From Pseudomonas sp. DTU_2021_1001937_2_SI_NGA_ILE_001 (GTDB lineage: Bacteria > Pseudomonadota > Gammaproteobacteria > Pseudomonadales > Pseudomonadaceae), in contig NZ_CP135971.1 of the NCBI RefSeq assembly GCF_032463525.1, forward strand, positions 1,178,001 through 1,242,000: a DNA stretch of 64,000 nt, in the 5' to 3' direction. Numbering within the stretch: position 1 is the first letter of the stretch; every line of letters begins with the position of its first letter. The position numbers and the translations under genes were made by a program. The notes below the pieces were generated by a model, which did not search any database, was not told the origin of the DNA, and saw only the letters and a program-made list of their open reading frames with translations. Positions 30,892 to 39,962 of the stretch are shown one piece after another.

Positions 30892-32182
30892 CCCGCATTC
30901 CCCCACTACCCGCCTGCTGTTCATCGGCTATGTCTGGCCGGAGCCACGCTCCTCGGCGGCCAGCGGCCACGTCATGCAGCTTCTGCACTGTTTCCTCGAA
31001 CAAGGATGGCAGATCACCTTCGCCAGCCCGGCCAGCGAGGGTCTGCACAGGGCCGCGCTGAACGACCTGGGCATCACTGAACGACACATCGAACTGAACA
31101 GCGAAAGCTTCGACAGTTTCGTACGCGAGCTGGACCCGCATGTGGTGGTGTTCGACCAGTTCATGATCGAAGAGCAATTCGGCTGGCGGGTCGAGAAACA
31201 CTGCCCCAACGCACTGCGCGTCCTGGAAACCTCCGATCTACAAAGCCTGCGGCATGCGCGCCACCAGCATCTCAAGGCCTTGCTGGCGACGCCGACGGCC
31301 GAATCGAACATGCCGAGCCTGTTCGAACAGCCCCACACCAGCCTGTTCCAGCGCATGGCCGGCAGCGACCTGGCGTTGCGCGAGGTCGCCGCACTGTACC
31401 GCTGCGACCTCAACCTGATGACTTCGGATGTCGAAATGCAGCTGCTCACCACGGCGTTCAACCTGCCGCCCGCCCTGCTGCACTGGTGCCCGCTGATGCC
31501 GGAGCCCGCGTTGCCAACGCCTCCCGGCTTCATCGAGCGCGCGCATTTCCTGAGCATCGGCAACTTTCGTCATGCGCCGAACTGGGATGCCGTGCTGTGG
31601 CTCAAGAACGCCATCTGGCCGTTGATCCGCCAGCAGCTGCCGCAGGCCCAACTGCACATCTATGGCGCCTACACGCCGCCCAAGGCCACGGCACTGCACA
31701 ATCCGGCACAGGGCTTCCACATCATGGACTGGGCAGAAGACGCCCTGCAGGTCATGGCCCAGGCACGGGTGTGCCTGGCGCCGCTGCGCTTCGGCGCGGG
31801 CATCAAGGGCAAGCTGATCGACGCGATGCTCTGTGGTACGCCCTCGGTGACCACGCCGATCGGCACCGAAGCCATGCACGGCGAATTGCCCTGGCCTGGC
31901 CTGGTGGCCACCAATGCCGCCGCCATCGCCGAGGCCGCCGTGAGGCTGTACCGTGACCAGACGCGCTGGGAGCAGGCGCAGGTCGACGGCTGGCGCCTGC
32001 TTGGCGAGCGTTACCCGCGTGACCGCCACGCCGCCAGCCTGATCCAGCGCATCACCGAGCTGCGCGACAGGTTGCCCGCCCATCGCCTGGCCAATTTCAC
32101 CGGGGCGATGCTGCGTCACCATCAGCACAAGAGCACCCAGTACATGGCGCAGTGGATTGAGGCCAAGAACCGCCTGGCCTGA
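30878..32182 (+). CDS. Glycosyltransferase (GT4-like)
   Basis: 434 residues, GT-B fold: N-terminal FIGYVWPEPRSSAASGH, then a middle segment with SIGNFRHAPNWDAV, and the C-terminal donor half LAPLRFGAGIKGKLIDAMLCGTP with VTTPIGTEAM, the usual nucleotide-sugar motif. No partner glycan genes are near; the preceding receiver overlaps it, which suggests a signalling output on the cell surface. The start is uncertain: TTG 30878 is the only reasonable in-frame start before the conserved region. Confidence 0.82.
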   Translation: MARHDPHSPTTRLLFIGYVWPEPRSSAASGHVMQLLHCFLEQGWQITFASPASEGLHRAALNDLGITERHIELNSESFDSFVRELDPHVVVFDQFMIEEQFGWRVEKHCPNALRVLETSDLQSLRHARHQHLKALLATPTAESNMPSLFEQPHTSLFQRMAGSDLALREVAALYRCDLNLMTSDVEMQLLTTAFNLPPALLHWCPLMPEPALPTPPGFIERAHFLSIGNFRHAPNWDAVLWLKNAIWPLIRQQLPQAQLHIYGAYTPPKATALHNPAQGFHIMDWAEDALQVMAQARVCLAPLRFGAGIKGKLIDAMLCGTPSVTTPIGTEAMHGELPWPGLVATNAAAIAEAAVRLYRDQTRWEQAQVDGWRLLGERYPRDRHAASLIQRITELRDRLPAHRLANFTGAMLRHHQHKSTQYMAQWIEAKNRLA

Positions 32183-32237
32183 ACCGCCAGTCGGCCTCAG
32201 GAAAACGCCCGTTGCCTGTCGACAGCGGGCGCGACCA

Positions 32238-32777
32238 TCAGGCGATCAACCCGGCCTTGAGCGCCTTGATACGGGTGTTGATGTCTTCCTTGGCCACCTC
32301 CTGCTGCTGCTTCAAGGCCTCCTGGAACTTGCGATCGACGCCTTGCTGCTCCTCGGAGGTCATGGCTTCGTACGCTTCCTTGCTGACACCGGTCAGCTGT
32401 TCACGCACCCTGTCCATCGCCGGCTGCTGCATGTAGTCGAGAAACGCCTGCCGGGCTGAAATCCGTTCCGGCTGCTCGGCCGACACGTCTGGCTGGCCGC
32501 TCACCCCGTTGTCCTTGTCGGCCACACCGGCCGCCACGGATGTCTGGGATTTGAGGCTCAACATCATCTTGGCGAAGGATTCCTTATACGCCGTATTGTC
32601 CTGGGCATTGCCTTGCGAGGCCCCGCTTCCGGAACCGGAGGTGAGCGTTGCAGCGGCAGCCTGGACAGCCGACGGCACATACGAAGGGATCGACTCCCGG
32701 GATATCTCCTCCAGCGCCCGGCGCCCGTTGACGAACCTGGAAGCCAGGTGGTCGAGCGTACTGTTGCTGACGAACAT
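32238..32777 (-). CDS. Uncharacterised helical protein
   Basis: 179 residues, not recognised. It opens with MFVSNSTLDHLASRF, has a Gly/Ser/Ala-rich low-complexity stretch (about 45-56), and is helical and charged in the C-terminal half (QEALKQQQEVAKEDINTRIKALK). No signal peptide or membrane helix is visible. ATG 32777 is preceded by CAGGAGACCAACG. The layout resembles small pseudomonad proteins of unknown function that carry a long C-terminal helix. Confidence 0.7.
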   Translation of the reverse strand: MFVSNSTLDHLASRFVNGRRALEEISRESIPSYVPSAVQAAAATLTSGSGSGASQGNAQDNTAYKESFAKMMLSLKSQTSVAAGVADKDNGVSGQPDVSAEQPERISARQAFLDYMQQPAMDRVREQLTGVSKEAYEAMTSEEQQGVDRKFQEALKQQQEVAKEDINTRIKALKAGLIA

Positions 32778-32943
32778 CGTTGGTCTCCTGCTGTGGCGGG
32801 GCCGTATGGCCCCGCGCAGTCAGCAGCAAGATGGGTGCCAGCCGTGGAAAAGCCGCGCGGCAGAGCGCCGCACGCCCATGGCCGTGGTTGAGGAGACACG
32901 CGCCGGCGGACAGGCCTTGCCAGACACGGCAAGGCCTTGCCGA

Positions 32944-35790
32944 TCAGTCGAAGGCCCAGGACACCAACAGGTCCTGGGGCAACGGCCGGGAAAAATAATA
33001 GCCCTGGGCCTGCCCGGCACCGATCTGTCGCAGCCACTCCAGCGTCTGCGGGTCTTCGACCCCCTCGGCCACCACTGTCAGCCCAAGGGATTCGGCCATG
33101 CGCACGATGGCTCGCACGATGGCGCGGCTGCGCGACGAACTGCTCAGCTCGAGAATGAACGACTTGTCGATCTTCAGGCCGCTGAAATGGTATTGATGCA
33201 CGTAGCTGAGCGACGAAAAACCCGCACCGAAGTCATCCAGCATCACGGAGATACCGCTTTCAGCCAGCTTTTTCATCGTCTGTCGGGCGCGCTCCGGCTC
33301 TGCCACCAAAGCCCCTTCGGTGAGTTCCAGGCAAATGCGCGAAGCGGCGACGCCCTGCTCGGCCAGCAGCGCCAGCACCTCTTGCGCGAATTCCGGCCGG
33401 GTGATGCTGTAGGCGGAACAATTGACGTGCACCGGCGGCCAGTGCGCGTTTTCCGGCTGAGCCAGGATGGTGATGACCTGCTGCAGCATGTACAGATCCA
33501 GGCGCCCGATCAGCCGCAAGCCTTCCAGGGCCGGCAGGAAGGCCCCTGGGGTCACCAGCCGACCATCAGGCTGCCGCCAGCGGATCAGCGCTTCGAACGC
33601 CAGCAGCCTGCCCGTCTCGACACAGACGATGGGCTGGAAATACGGCAGCAGCTCATCGGTGCGCTTGAGCGCATTGCGCAAGGCACCCTCCTGCTCGATC
33701 TGGTCGGATACCTCGCTGCGCAGTTGCTGGTTGAACACCGCGAAGTTGTCACGCCCGGCATTCTTGGCGCGGTACATGGCGATGTCGGCGTCGCGCAGCA
33801 GATCTGCCGGCTCGACGTGGAACTGCCGGTCGGCGCCCACGATGCCGATGCTGCACGAGGAAAACACCGTATGACCATCGATGTCGAACGGCTGGTCGAA
33901 TGCCTCGATGATCCGCTCGGCGATCCGCACGCCGATGTCCAGTGACGCGCCATGGGCCAGCACGGCGAACTCATCGCCACCCAGCCGCGCCAACAGGTCG
34001 GAGCCACGCATGCAGCCAAGCAGCCGCTCGGTGGCCTGGACCAGCAGGTTGTCACCGCAATGGTGGCCCAGACTGTCGTTGACCAGCTTGAAACGATCCA
34101 GGTCGATGAACATCACCAGCAACGGACGGGCCTGCTCGCAGAACGTCTGCCAGGCGCCTTGCAGGCGCTGTTGCAGGTGGCTGCGGTTGGCCAGCCCGGT
34201 AAGGGCATCATGGCTGTTCTCGTATTGCAGCTTGGCGTTGGCGACGTCCAGCTCACGGGTGCGGTCCTGAACACGCGCCTCCAGCTGCAGGTTGGCCGCC
34301 TGCACGGCTTCGGCCGCGCTGCGCCGCGACAATGCGGTGTCGACATGCCGCGACACGAAGGTCAGAAGTTCGAGGTCGCGCTGGCTGTAGCTGACTTCTC
34401 GCGCGTAGCTCTGCACCACGAGAATGCCGCGCACGTCATCGCCCTCGTACAACGGAACGCCCAGCCAGGACCAGGAGCGCTGCGCCTCTTTCTGCCGCTC
34501 GATCTCCCCCAGGTCTTCGAGCAGCAGCGCCTGTTCGCGGTCGATCAGGCAGGCACGACGCTGGCGGATCACATATTCGGTGAAACCGCGCTGCCCGCGC
34601 CTGGAATGCGGACGCGGTGCCCGCTCGTCCACGTAATAGGGAAAGGTGACCTCGCCGGTGCGACTGTCGTGCAGGGCGATGTAGAAGTTGTGCGCTTCCA
34701 GCAGTTCGCCAACGATCAGGTGCAGGCTGTGGAACAGCGCATCCATGTCGCCTTGCTGGCTGGACAGCTCGGCAATCTTGAACAGCGCGCTCTGCAGGTG
34801 CTCGGCACGTTCGCGGTCGCTGATCTCCTGGCGCAAGGCATCGTTGGCGGCCGAGAGCTGCTGGGTGCGCAACAGCACCGTCTGCTGCAGGTCGGTGCGC
34901 TGCAACAGACGGTCAAGGGCCATGGCGACATGCCGGGCCACCGCCTGGAACAGCGCACGGTCTTCGGCACTGTAGGCCCGGCGGACATCATAGATCTGCA
35001 TCCCCAGCATGCCGAACACATCGTCAGCCGCGTTGCGCAACGGCGCGCCCATCCAGAAGGCCGGTCGGGCACCGGCACACCAGAAGCGCCCTTGCGCCTC
35101 CGCCCGCTCGATACCGGCAGCATCGACGAACAATGGCGCACCAGTGGCTAGCACATGGCCGGTCAGCGAGCGCCGCTGCGGGTTGAAGTCCTCGAAACTG
35201 TCTGGGCCGGGAACCTCGCGATCAATGGTATCGGCATAGTAAGGGTAGCTGATGCGTTGCTGCTGGCTGTCGTACAAGGCCAGATAGAAGTTCTCGGCAT
35301 CCATCAGCGTGCCCAACTGGTGATGGACACCCGCGATGAAGCTACCGCTGTCCCGGGAAGAACTGGCCAGGTGGCTGATTTCGTAAAGCACCCGTTGGGT
35401 CGCCTGGGCGCGCACCAGTGCGGACTCCTGCAGCAGCGAGCCCAGACGCAGCGCGGTGTCTTCGAGCCAAGGCTCGCAGGCCTGTGCCTGCGGCGCGACC
35501 AACCAACCCAGTACCTGCTCGCCTCGCCCGGCGGTCAGGCGACGCAAATCATAGGCACGGCAGAAGGATTCGAACTCCGCACCGGAAATACAGGTTGGCC
35601 AGTCCAGCGGGTGTGCATCGCAGCCCAGCAGGCGCTTGTGCTCGCCGGCGGCATAGGCTGCCCAGCGAGCCTTGGGCTGTGCGAGGCGCAAGGCATCCAG
35701 CAGACAACCAATGGCGGCAGCCACCGCTTCACGGTCGGCAGAGGACGCGTGCATTTTCTTTAGCGACGAAACGGTATGAGGCACATTCAT
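32944..35790 (-). CDS. GAF-GAF-GGDEF-EAL cyclic-di-GMP enzyme
   Basis: 948 residues. Two GAF-type sensory domains (about 130-290 and 340-500), a coiled coil, then a GGDEF domain with intact LGGDEF and an I-site RGSD five residues before it, then an EAL domain with EALIRW, VNCS, LELTE, DDFGAGFSS, KIDKSF, AEGVE and QGYYFSRPLP, all intact. The protein therefore could both make and degrade c-di-GMP; which activity dominates cannot be read. Soluble (no membrane helices). Start ATG 35790 was chosen; a start at 35823 is possible. Confidence 0.93.
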   Translation of the reverse strand: MNVPHTVSSLKKMHASSADREAVAAAIGCLLDALRLAQPKARWAAYAAGEHKRLLGCDAHPLDWPTCISGAEFESFCRAYDLRRLTAGRGEQVLGWLVAPQAQACEPWLEDTALRLGSLLQESALVRAQATQRVLYEISHLASSSRDSGSFIAGVHHQLGTLMDAENFYLALYDSQQQRISYPYYADTIDREVPGPDSFEDFNPQRRSLTGHVLATGAPLFVDAAGIERAEAQGRFWCAGARPAFWMGAPLRNAADDVFGMLGMQIYDVRRAYSAEDRALFQAVARHVAMALDRLLQRTDLQQTVLLRTQQLSAANDALRQEISDRERAEHLQSALFKIAELSSQQGDMDALFHSLHLIVGELLEAHNFYIALHDSRTGEVTFPYYVDERAPRPHSRRGQRGFTEYVIRQRRACLIDREQALLLEDLGEIERQKEAQRSWSWLGVPLYEGDDVRGILVVQSYAREVSYSQRDLELLTFVSRHVDTALSRRSAAEAVQAANLQLEARVQDRTRELDVANAKLQYENSHDALTGLANRSHLQQRLQGAWQTFCEQARPLLVMFIDLDRFKLVNDSLGHHCGDNLLVQATERLLGCMRGSDLLARLGGDEFAVLAHGASLDIGVRIAERIIEAFDQPFDIDGHTVFSSCSIGIVGADRQFHVEPADLLRDADIAMYRAKNAGRDNFAVFNQQLRSEVSDQIEQEGALRNALKRTDELLPYFQPIVCVETGRLLAFEALIRWRQPDGRLVTPGAFLPALEGLRLIGRLDLYMLQQVITILAQPENAHWPPVHVNCSAYSITRPEFAQEVLALLAEQGVAASRICLELTEGALVAEPERARQTMKKLAESGISVMLDDFGAGFSSLSYVHQYHFSGLKIDKSFILELSSSSRSRAIVRAIVRMAESLGLTVVAEGVEDPQTLEWLRQIGAGQAQGYYFSRPLPQDLLVSWAFD

Positions 35791-36128
35791 GAGGGCATCC
35801 CATCCATCAGCCTGTCTCCGCATCGCCGTGGCTCATAGGAAAGCGGCCTATTCTATGCGACGGCACGCCTGGCGCACATAGTGGAAATGACTTCCTCGCT
35901 CTCTATCCGGCCGTTCATGCCGCGCACCTCACCCACCGCCCTGTGGCTCACCCCTGAGCCAGTCATCAATCTGCCACTCAAGCGCAACACTCGCCGCTTG
36001 CCGACATGATCACCGCAGGTTTTCGACAACTGGCCGATGAACGCTCACCCTGATCGTCCGCTGGCGATTGACAGCCCCGAACCCCGGGCGCGCAATGGTC
36101 GCTCGTTTGCAACGATGGAGAAATGAAC
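35791..36128. other. Intergenic region without gene
   Basis: 338 bases between divergent genes. No supported open frame, hairpin or recognised site was seen; the GGAG at 36117-36120 is the ribosome binding site of the next gene. Confidence 0.4.
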
Positions 36129-36506
36129 ATGGCTAAGATCAATGTTTTAGCGGGGGATTTTCTTCAGGGTGACGGGGATTATCGGGCCGATACCCTGACG
36201 CTGATCACCCCGCTCCACCCTTGGCCCGGAATCAGCTTCCGGCGCAGCGACATCCAGTCGATGGAAGTCGCCAGCCAAGGGCATAACAAGAATATCGAAG
36301 GCGCCCTCGGACTGGGCCTGGCCGGAGCCCTGATGCTGGGTCCGGTAGGTGCCGCTGCCGGGCTGATGCTGGCTGGCGAGGAAAAGGAAGTCACTTTTCT
36401 GGCCACGCTCAAGGATGGCCGCAAGCTGCTTGCCGCCACGGATGACAAGACCTACCGCAGGATGAACCAGCCTTTCGAGGCCTCGCCCGCCTCGGGGGAT
36501 TTCTAA
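36129..36506 (+). CDS. Uncharacterised small protein with Gly/Ala-rich helix
   Basis: 125 residues. A beta-rich N-terminus (residues 1-45) is followed by a glycine/alanine-rich hydrophobic segment (ALGLGLAGALMLGPVGAAAG, about 58-77) and a short beta segment EVTFLATLKDGRKLLAATD. The middle part resembles glycine-zipper membrane segments. ATG 36129 fits the GGAG box better than ATG 36123, which sits too close to it. No named family is recognised with certainty. Confidence 0.7.
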   Translation: MAKINVLAGDFLQGDGDYRADTLTLITPLHPWPGISFRRSDIQSMEVASQGHNKNIEGALGLGLAGALMLGPVGAAAGLMLAGEEKEVTFLATLKDGRKLLAATDDKTYRRMNQPFEASPASGDF

Positions 36507-36516
36507 GCGTTGCAGC

Positions 36517-36541
36517 AGAGCCCTGAGCCGTCGGGCTCTGT
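36517..36541 (+). terminator. Weak hairpin after the small Gly/Ala protein gene
   Basis: Inverted repeat CAGAGCCC / GGGCTCTG with a 9-base loop, no T-run. Confidence 0.4.
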
Positions 36542-36643
36542 CGCCACGCCCCGACAAATAAATCTGAACCTTTGCCGAGCCCGGCCGACAAACCGCTCAA
36601 GGGAGCCATTTCGCCCCAGCGCGGGCCAGGAACAGCCATACCG

Positions 36644-37006
36644 ATGAAAGTCAGAGCCACCGTCATTTGCAAACGCGACAACCAGATTCTCTATGTGCGC
36701 AAGCCGAAGTCCCGCTGGAACCTGCCGGGGGGCAAGATCGAAGCCGGAGAAACACCGGAACAGGCCGCCCTGCGCGAACTGAGCGAGGAAACCGGACTGG
36801 AAGGCCTGCAGTTGCGCTACCTGAATGAATTCCGCGGCAACGAGGTGTTGCACCATGTATTCATCACCCAAGTACCGGATGATGACCAGCCTCGCCCACT
36901 GAACGAGATCAGTGCCTGCAAGTGGCTGGCGGAAGCGGAGATCGATGACCTCAAGGCGACCAGCGCGACGCGGAGGATCATCCGCTCTCTGGTCGGCGGT
37001 CATTGA
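36644..37006 (+). CDS. Nudix hydrolase
   Basis: 120 residues forming a single Nudix domain. The box GGKIEAGETPEQAALRELSE followed by ETGL matches G-x5-E-x7-REUxEExGU fully. The substrate is unknown; short Nudix proteins of this type often act on nucleoside di- or triphosphates. ATG 36644 chosen because the domain begins directly after it; the 24-residue upstream extension is low complexity. Confidence 0.88.
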   Translation: MKVRATVICKRDNQILYVRKPKSRWNLPGGKIEAGETPEQAALRELSEETGLEGLQLRYLNEFRGNEVLHHVFITQVPDDDQPRPLNEISACKWLAEAEIDDLKATSATRRIIRSLVGGH

Positions 37007-37050
37007 GCCGAGGGAAATGAGCCAGCCAAGGCTGGACATGCAGCGCAATG

Positions 37051-37083
37051 CAAAAAGGGCGACCCTGAGGTCGCCCTTTTTGT
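37051..37083. terminator. Bidirectional terminator (Nudix gene and tRNA-Val)
   Basis: Perfect 13-bp stem AAAAAGGGCGACC / GGTCGCCCTTTTT with a CTGA loop, T-run on both sides, sitting between the Nudix gene (plus) and the first tRNA-Val (minus). Confidence 0.92.
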
Positions 37084-37108
37084 TACCGCCAGCAGGGGCG
37101 GATTTGTC

Positions 37109-37185
37109 TGGTAGGCACGATTGGACTCGAACCAACGACCCCCACCATGTCAAGGTGGTGCTCTAACCAACTGAGCTACGTGCCT
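37109..37185 (-). tRNA. tRNA-Val (GAC)
   Basis: 77 nucleotides on the minus strand, 5' AGGCACG and 3' CGTGCCT acceptor halves with encoded ACCA end. Anticodon stem-loop CCACC-TTGACAT-GGTGG gives anticodon GAC (valine). D arm GCTC/GAGC and T arm GTTGG/CCAAT with TTCGAGT loop are all present. Confidence 0.96.
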
Positions 37186-37335
37186 GCTGTGAGGCGGCAT
37201 TCTACGGAGATTCCCAACCCTGTCAACGACTTTTTCTCACTAAGCCACTGAAAAAGCGGATTTTTTCACGAGTGCCTGGAAAAACCGCCAGCCGGGCTCA
37301 GCGTTCCGACATGCCAGGCGCCCCCCCATCGGCAA

Positions 37336-38868
37336 TCAGTCTTCAAGCATCTCCACCGGCTGCCAGCTCTCGCAACGATTCCGGCCGCCGGCCTTGGCGC
37401 GGTACAAGGCCTGGTCTGCCGCCTGGACAAGCTGCGACACCTCATCTTGCAATTGCGCACCACTGAAACAGGCAATGCCGATGCTGGCCGTGACGCGCTC
37501 GTAAGGGCTGGCCGGATGCGTGATCGAGAGCCGGCGCAACTGCACGAGCACCTCCTCGGCAACGAGTCGAGCGCCGTCCAGCGAGGTGCCGGGCAGCAAC
37601 AGCGCCAGTTCCTCGCCGCCATAGCGCGCCGCCAGATCGGCGGGCCGACGCAGGCATGCCCCCATCATCTCTCCCACCTTGCGCAGGCACTCGTCCCCGG
37701 CCACATGCCCCAGGGTGTCATTGAAGCGCTTGAAAAAGTCGATATCGACCAACAGCAGCGCCAACGAGCCGTTCTCTCGCCGGGCACGCCCCACCTCCAT
37801 GTGCAGCGCCTCGTCGAAGCCACGCCGGTTGGCCAGGCCGGTCAGCGGGTCGCGCAACGCCAACTGTTCGAGTGTCAAGTTGGTACTCAACAGTTCCTGG
37901 CCGGCGATATGCAGGCGAGCTTCGTTGGCTATGCGCTGCCGGGTGTGTCGCCACAAGGCCCAGCCTACGGCGATGGTAAACAGAATCAGCGCAGCCAGAA
38001 CGAGGAGCGACCACAGCGCATCGAGACGCCAGCCCCGCAACACCTCGCTCGTTTCACGGGCGACGGTGACGATCAGCGGCAGGTTATCGCTGCGACGAAA
38101 GGCCGCAAAGCGCTCGATGTGGTCCAGGCTCGACGCATAGACCGCCGTTCCTTCCCTGCGGTCTTCGAAATATTCCCGGAACACCGGCGAGCGTGAAAAG
38201 TCACGCCCCACATCCTGGTCGCGGAAGGGATAACGCACCAGCAGCTGGCCATTGCTGAGCGCCAGCGAAATGCTGCCTTTCTCACCGACATCGATTCGGC
38301 CGAACAGATCGAGGAAGTTCTTCACCCCCAGAGTCGCCACTGCCACACCCATGAAAGCCCCTTGGGGATCATTGATACGACGACTGATGGTCATCACCCA
38401 TTCACGACCGGACCGGTCGAGAATGGGCGGCCCCAGGAAGATGTCCCGCGAAGGATTCTGCCGATGATGGATGAAGTAGGCACGCTCGGCACCGCTGACC
38501 GGCTGACGGCGCCCGACATTCGACGAAACGATCTCGTTGCCATGGTGATCCAGCAAGGTGACGCCGGTGAGCTGCGGCATGGCCCGCTGCTGTAGAAGCA
38601 GCAGCCTGTCCAGCCGCTCGAGCGGCCCGCTGCCGGCGCCTTCGGTTTCGACCCGCTCCACCACACCATTGAGCAACATCGCCCCCTGACGGACGACGCC
38701 TTCCGAGTAGGTGACTAGCGCCTGCGCCAGGTTCAGACCATTCACATTGACGTTGTTGATGATCGCCTTGCGCGCGGCGACGAGCTTCCAGCCGGTCATG
38801 AAGGTCAGCGACAGGCACACCACCAGCAACAATACGATGACGAGGTGAAGATCACGTTTCACAGGCAC
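37336..38868 (-). CDS. Membrane diguanylate cyclase-like protein with GGEEL motif
   Basis: 510 residues: N-terminal TM helix (about 7-28), a Cache-type periplasmic domain (about 40-260), a second TM (about 285-305) and a GGDEF domain. The signature reads GGEEL at residues 417-421, where active enzymes usually have GG(D/E)EF; an I-site-like RPAD precedes it by five residues. The domain core DPLTGLANRRGFDE and LVDIDFFKRFNDTLGH are normal. GTG at 38868 (VPVKRDLHL) was preferred; another GTG at 38937 would add 23 untypical residues. It lies between two tRNA-Val genes. Confidence 0.88.
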   Translation of the reverse strand: MPVKRDLHLVIVLLLVVCLSLTFMTGWKLVAARKAIINNVNVNGLNLAQALVTYSEGVVRQGAMLLNGVVERVETEGAGSGPLERLDRLLLLQQRAMPQLTGVTLLDHHGNEIVSSNVGRRQPVSGAERAYFIHHRQNPSRDIFLGPPILDRSGREWVMTISRRINDPQGAFMGVAVATLGVKNFLDLFGRIDVGEKGSISLALSNGQLLVRYPFRDQDVGRDFSRSPVFREYFEDRREGTAVYASSLDHIERFAAFRRSDNLPLIVTVARETSEVLRGWRLDALWSLLVLAALILFTIAVGWALWRHTRQRIANEARLHIAGQELLSTNLTLEQLALRDPLTGLANRRGFDEALHMEVGRARRENGSLALLLVDIDFFKRFNDTLGHVAGDECLRKVGEMMGACLRRPADLAARYGGEELALLLPGTSLDGARLVAEEVLVQLRRLSITHPASPYERVTASIGIACFSGAQLQDEVSQLVQAADQALYRAKAGGRNRCESWQPVEMLED

Positions 38869-39011
38869 ACCCGAAGCCGACAGGTCGATCAGGCTGCCAG
38901 TTGGCACTAGGCCCTGTCCACTGGGGAAAAGCCGCACACCGCGAAATGGCAGGACGCTTGAACGCTAGAGGAAGAGGATCATCGAAACGCTCGCCGCCTG
39001 AACGGCGCATA

Positions 39012-39043
39012 CAAAAAGGGCGACCCTTGCGGATCGCCCCTTT
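39012..39043 (-). terminator. Terminator of the second tRNA-Val
   Basis: On the minus strand AAAGGGGCGATCC / GGGTCGCCCTTTTT with a short loop ends in T5, about 26 bases after the tRNA 3' end. Confidence 0.85.
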
Positions 39044-39068
39044 CTCACAACCATAAGGTTGATGAATC

Positions 39069-39145
39069 TGGTAGGCACAATTGGACTCGAACCAACGACC
39101 CCCACCATGTCAAGGTGGTGCTCTAACCAACTGAGCTATGTGCCT
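39069..39145 (-). tRNA. tRNA-Val (GAC), second copy
   Basis: 77 nucleotides, identical to the 37109-37185 copy except for the acceptor stem, AGGCACA / TGTGCCT here, where a G-C pair became A-T on both sides (compensated). Anticodon GAC in CCACC-TTGACAT-GGTGG. Confidence 0.96.
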
Positions 39146-39260
39146 GCTGTGGGGCGCATTCTACGGATATCCGCGACCCTGTCAACGACTTTTTTTGGCT
39201 AACTTACTGAAAACCGAAAACTTTTTAAGCCAAGCGGTGCGATGCCAGGGCCCTGCCTCA

Positions 39261-39962
39261 TCAATTGGCCTGCCGGGCCAGAGTCTTGCGCGCTTCGGCC
39301 GCCGCCTGCTCCTGACCGGCCCTGGCCAGCTCGTCGGCGGCCCGCAACCAGCGCTGCGCATCGACCTTGGCCGGCAACTGCCGGGCATTCTGGATCAGCA
39401 CCGCCCAATGACCGGCGCTTTTCCAGGCCGAGGTGAAGCTGGAGAAGCTCATCGACTGCCGCGCGCTCATGCCCGACTGCAGCACCACCGTATCGCGAAA
39501 GCGGTCATAACCGAGCAGCACGCCATAGCGAGGCTTACTGAACAGCAAGGGTCCGGCGTCGAAACGGACCAGCACCGGGTAGCCAGCTGCCACTTGGGTC
39601 ATCAGGTCATGGAAGTCGTCGCCCAGCGGGTAGACCAGGAAACCATATTCCCGGGCAACCCTTTGTAGGTTCTGCTCCAGCTGGTGTTCGGCCTGCGGCA
39701 GCTGCAGGTTCTTTTCCAGCAGCCCGGGCGTGGTCGCCACCTGCTGACTGCCAAGCATGCTGGCCAGTGACGCGGGGCCGCTCTGGAAGACATTGCCACG
39801 AAACACCGGTACGGCCTTGAGCTCGACCCGGTCCGGCAGGCCTTGAGGATCGGGCGGGATCGCCGCCAGGCGGTGCGGCGATGAACACCCGGCAACCGCC
39901 GCCAACGCCAGGATAGCGAGCATCTTCAGGGCCGAACGCGATGAAATGACAACCGACTGCAT
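39261..39962 (-). CDS. C39 peptidase-like lipoprotein lacking catalytic residues
   Basis: 233 residues. Signal peptide with lipobox AAVAGC (Cys26). The core resembles the PA2778-type C39-like cysteine peptidases, but the segment that should read QCGPA reads QSGPASLASML (Ser61) and the one that should begin with His reads RYGVLLGYD (Arg145-Tyr146). Both members of the Cys-His pair are therefore missing. A helical, TPR-like tail follows (about 195-233). Likely a binding or structural protein of the outer membrane. Not coupled to any neighbour. Confidence 0.8.
   Translation of the reverse strand: MQSVVISSRSALKMLAILALAAVAGCSSPHRLAAIPPDPQGLPDRVELKAVPVFRGNVFQSGPASLASMLGSQQVATTPGLLEKNLQLPQAEHQLEQNLQRVAREYGFLVYPLGDDFHDLMTQVAAGYPVLVRFDAGPLLFSKPRYGVLLGYDRFRDTVVLQSGMSARQSMSFSSFTSAWKSAGHWAVLIQNARQLPAKVDAQRWLRAADELARAGQEQAAAEARKTLARQAN

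Noticed and set aside
37109..39145. Integrated element between the tRNA-Val copies
   Set aside because: No integrase, direct repeats beyond the tRNAs, or composition shift was seen; simple duplication is sufficient.
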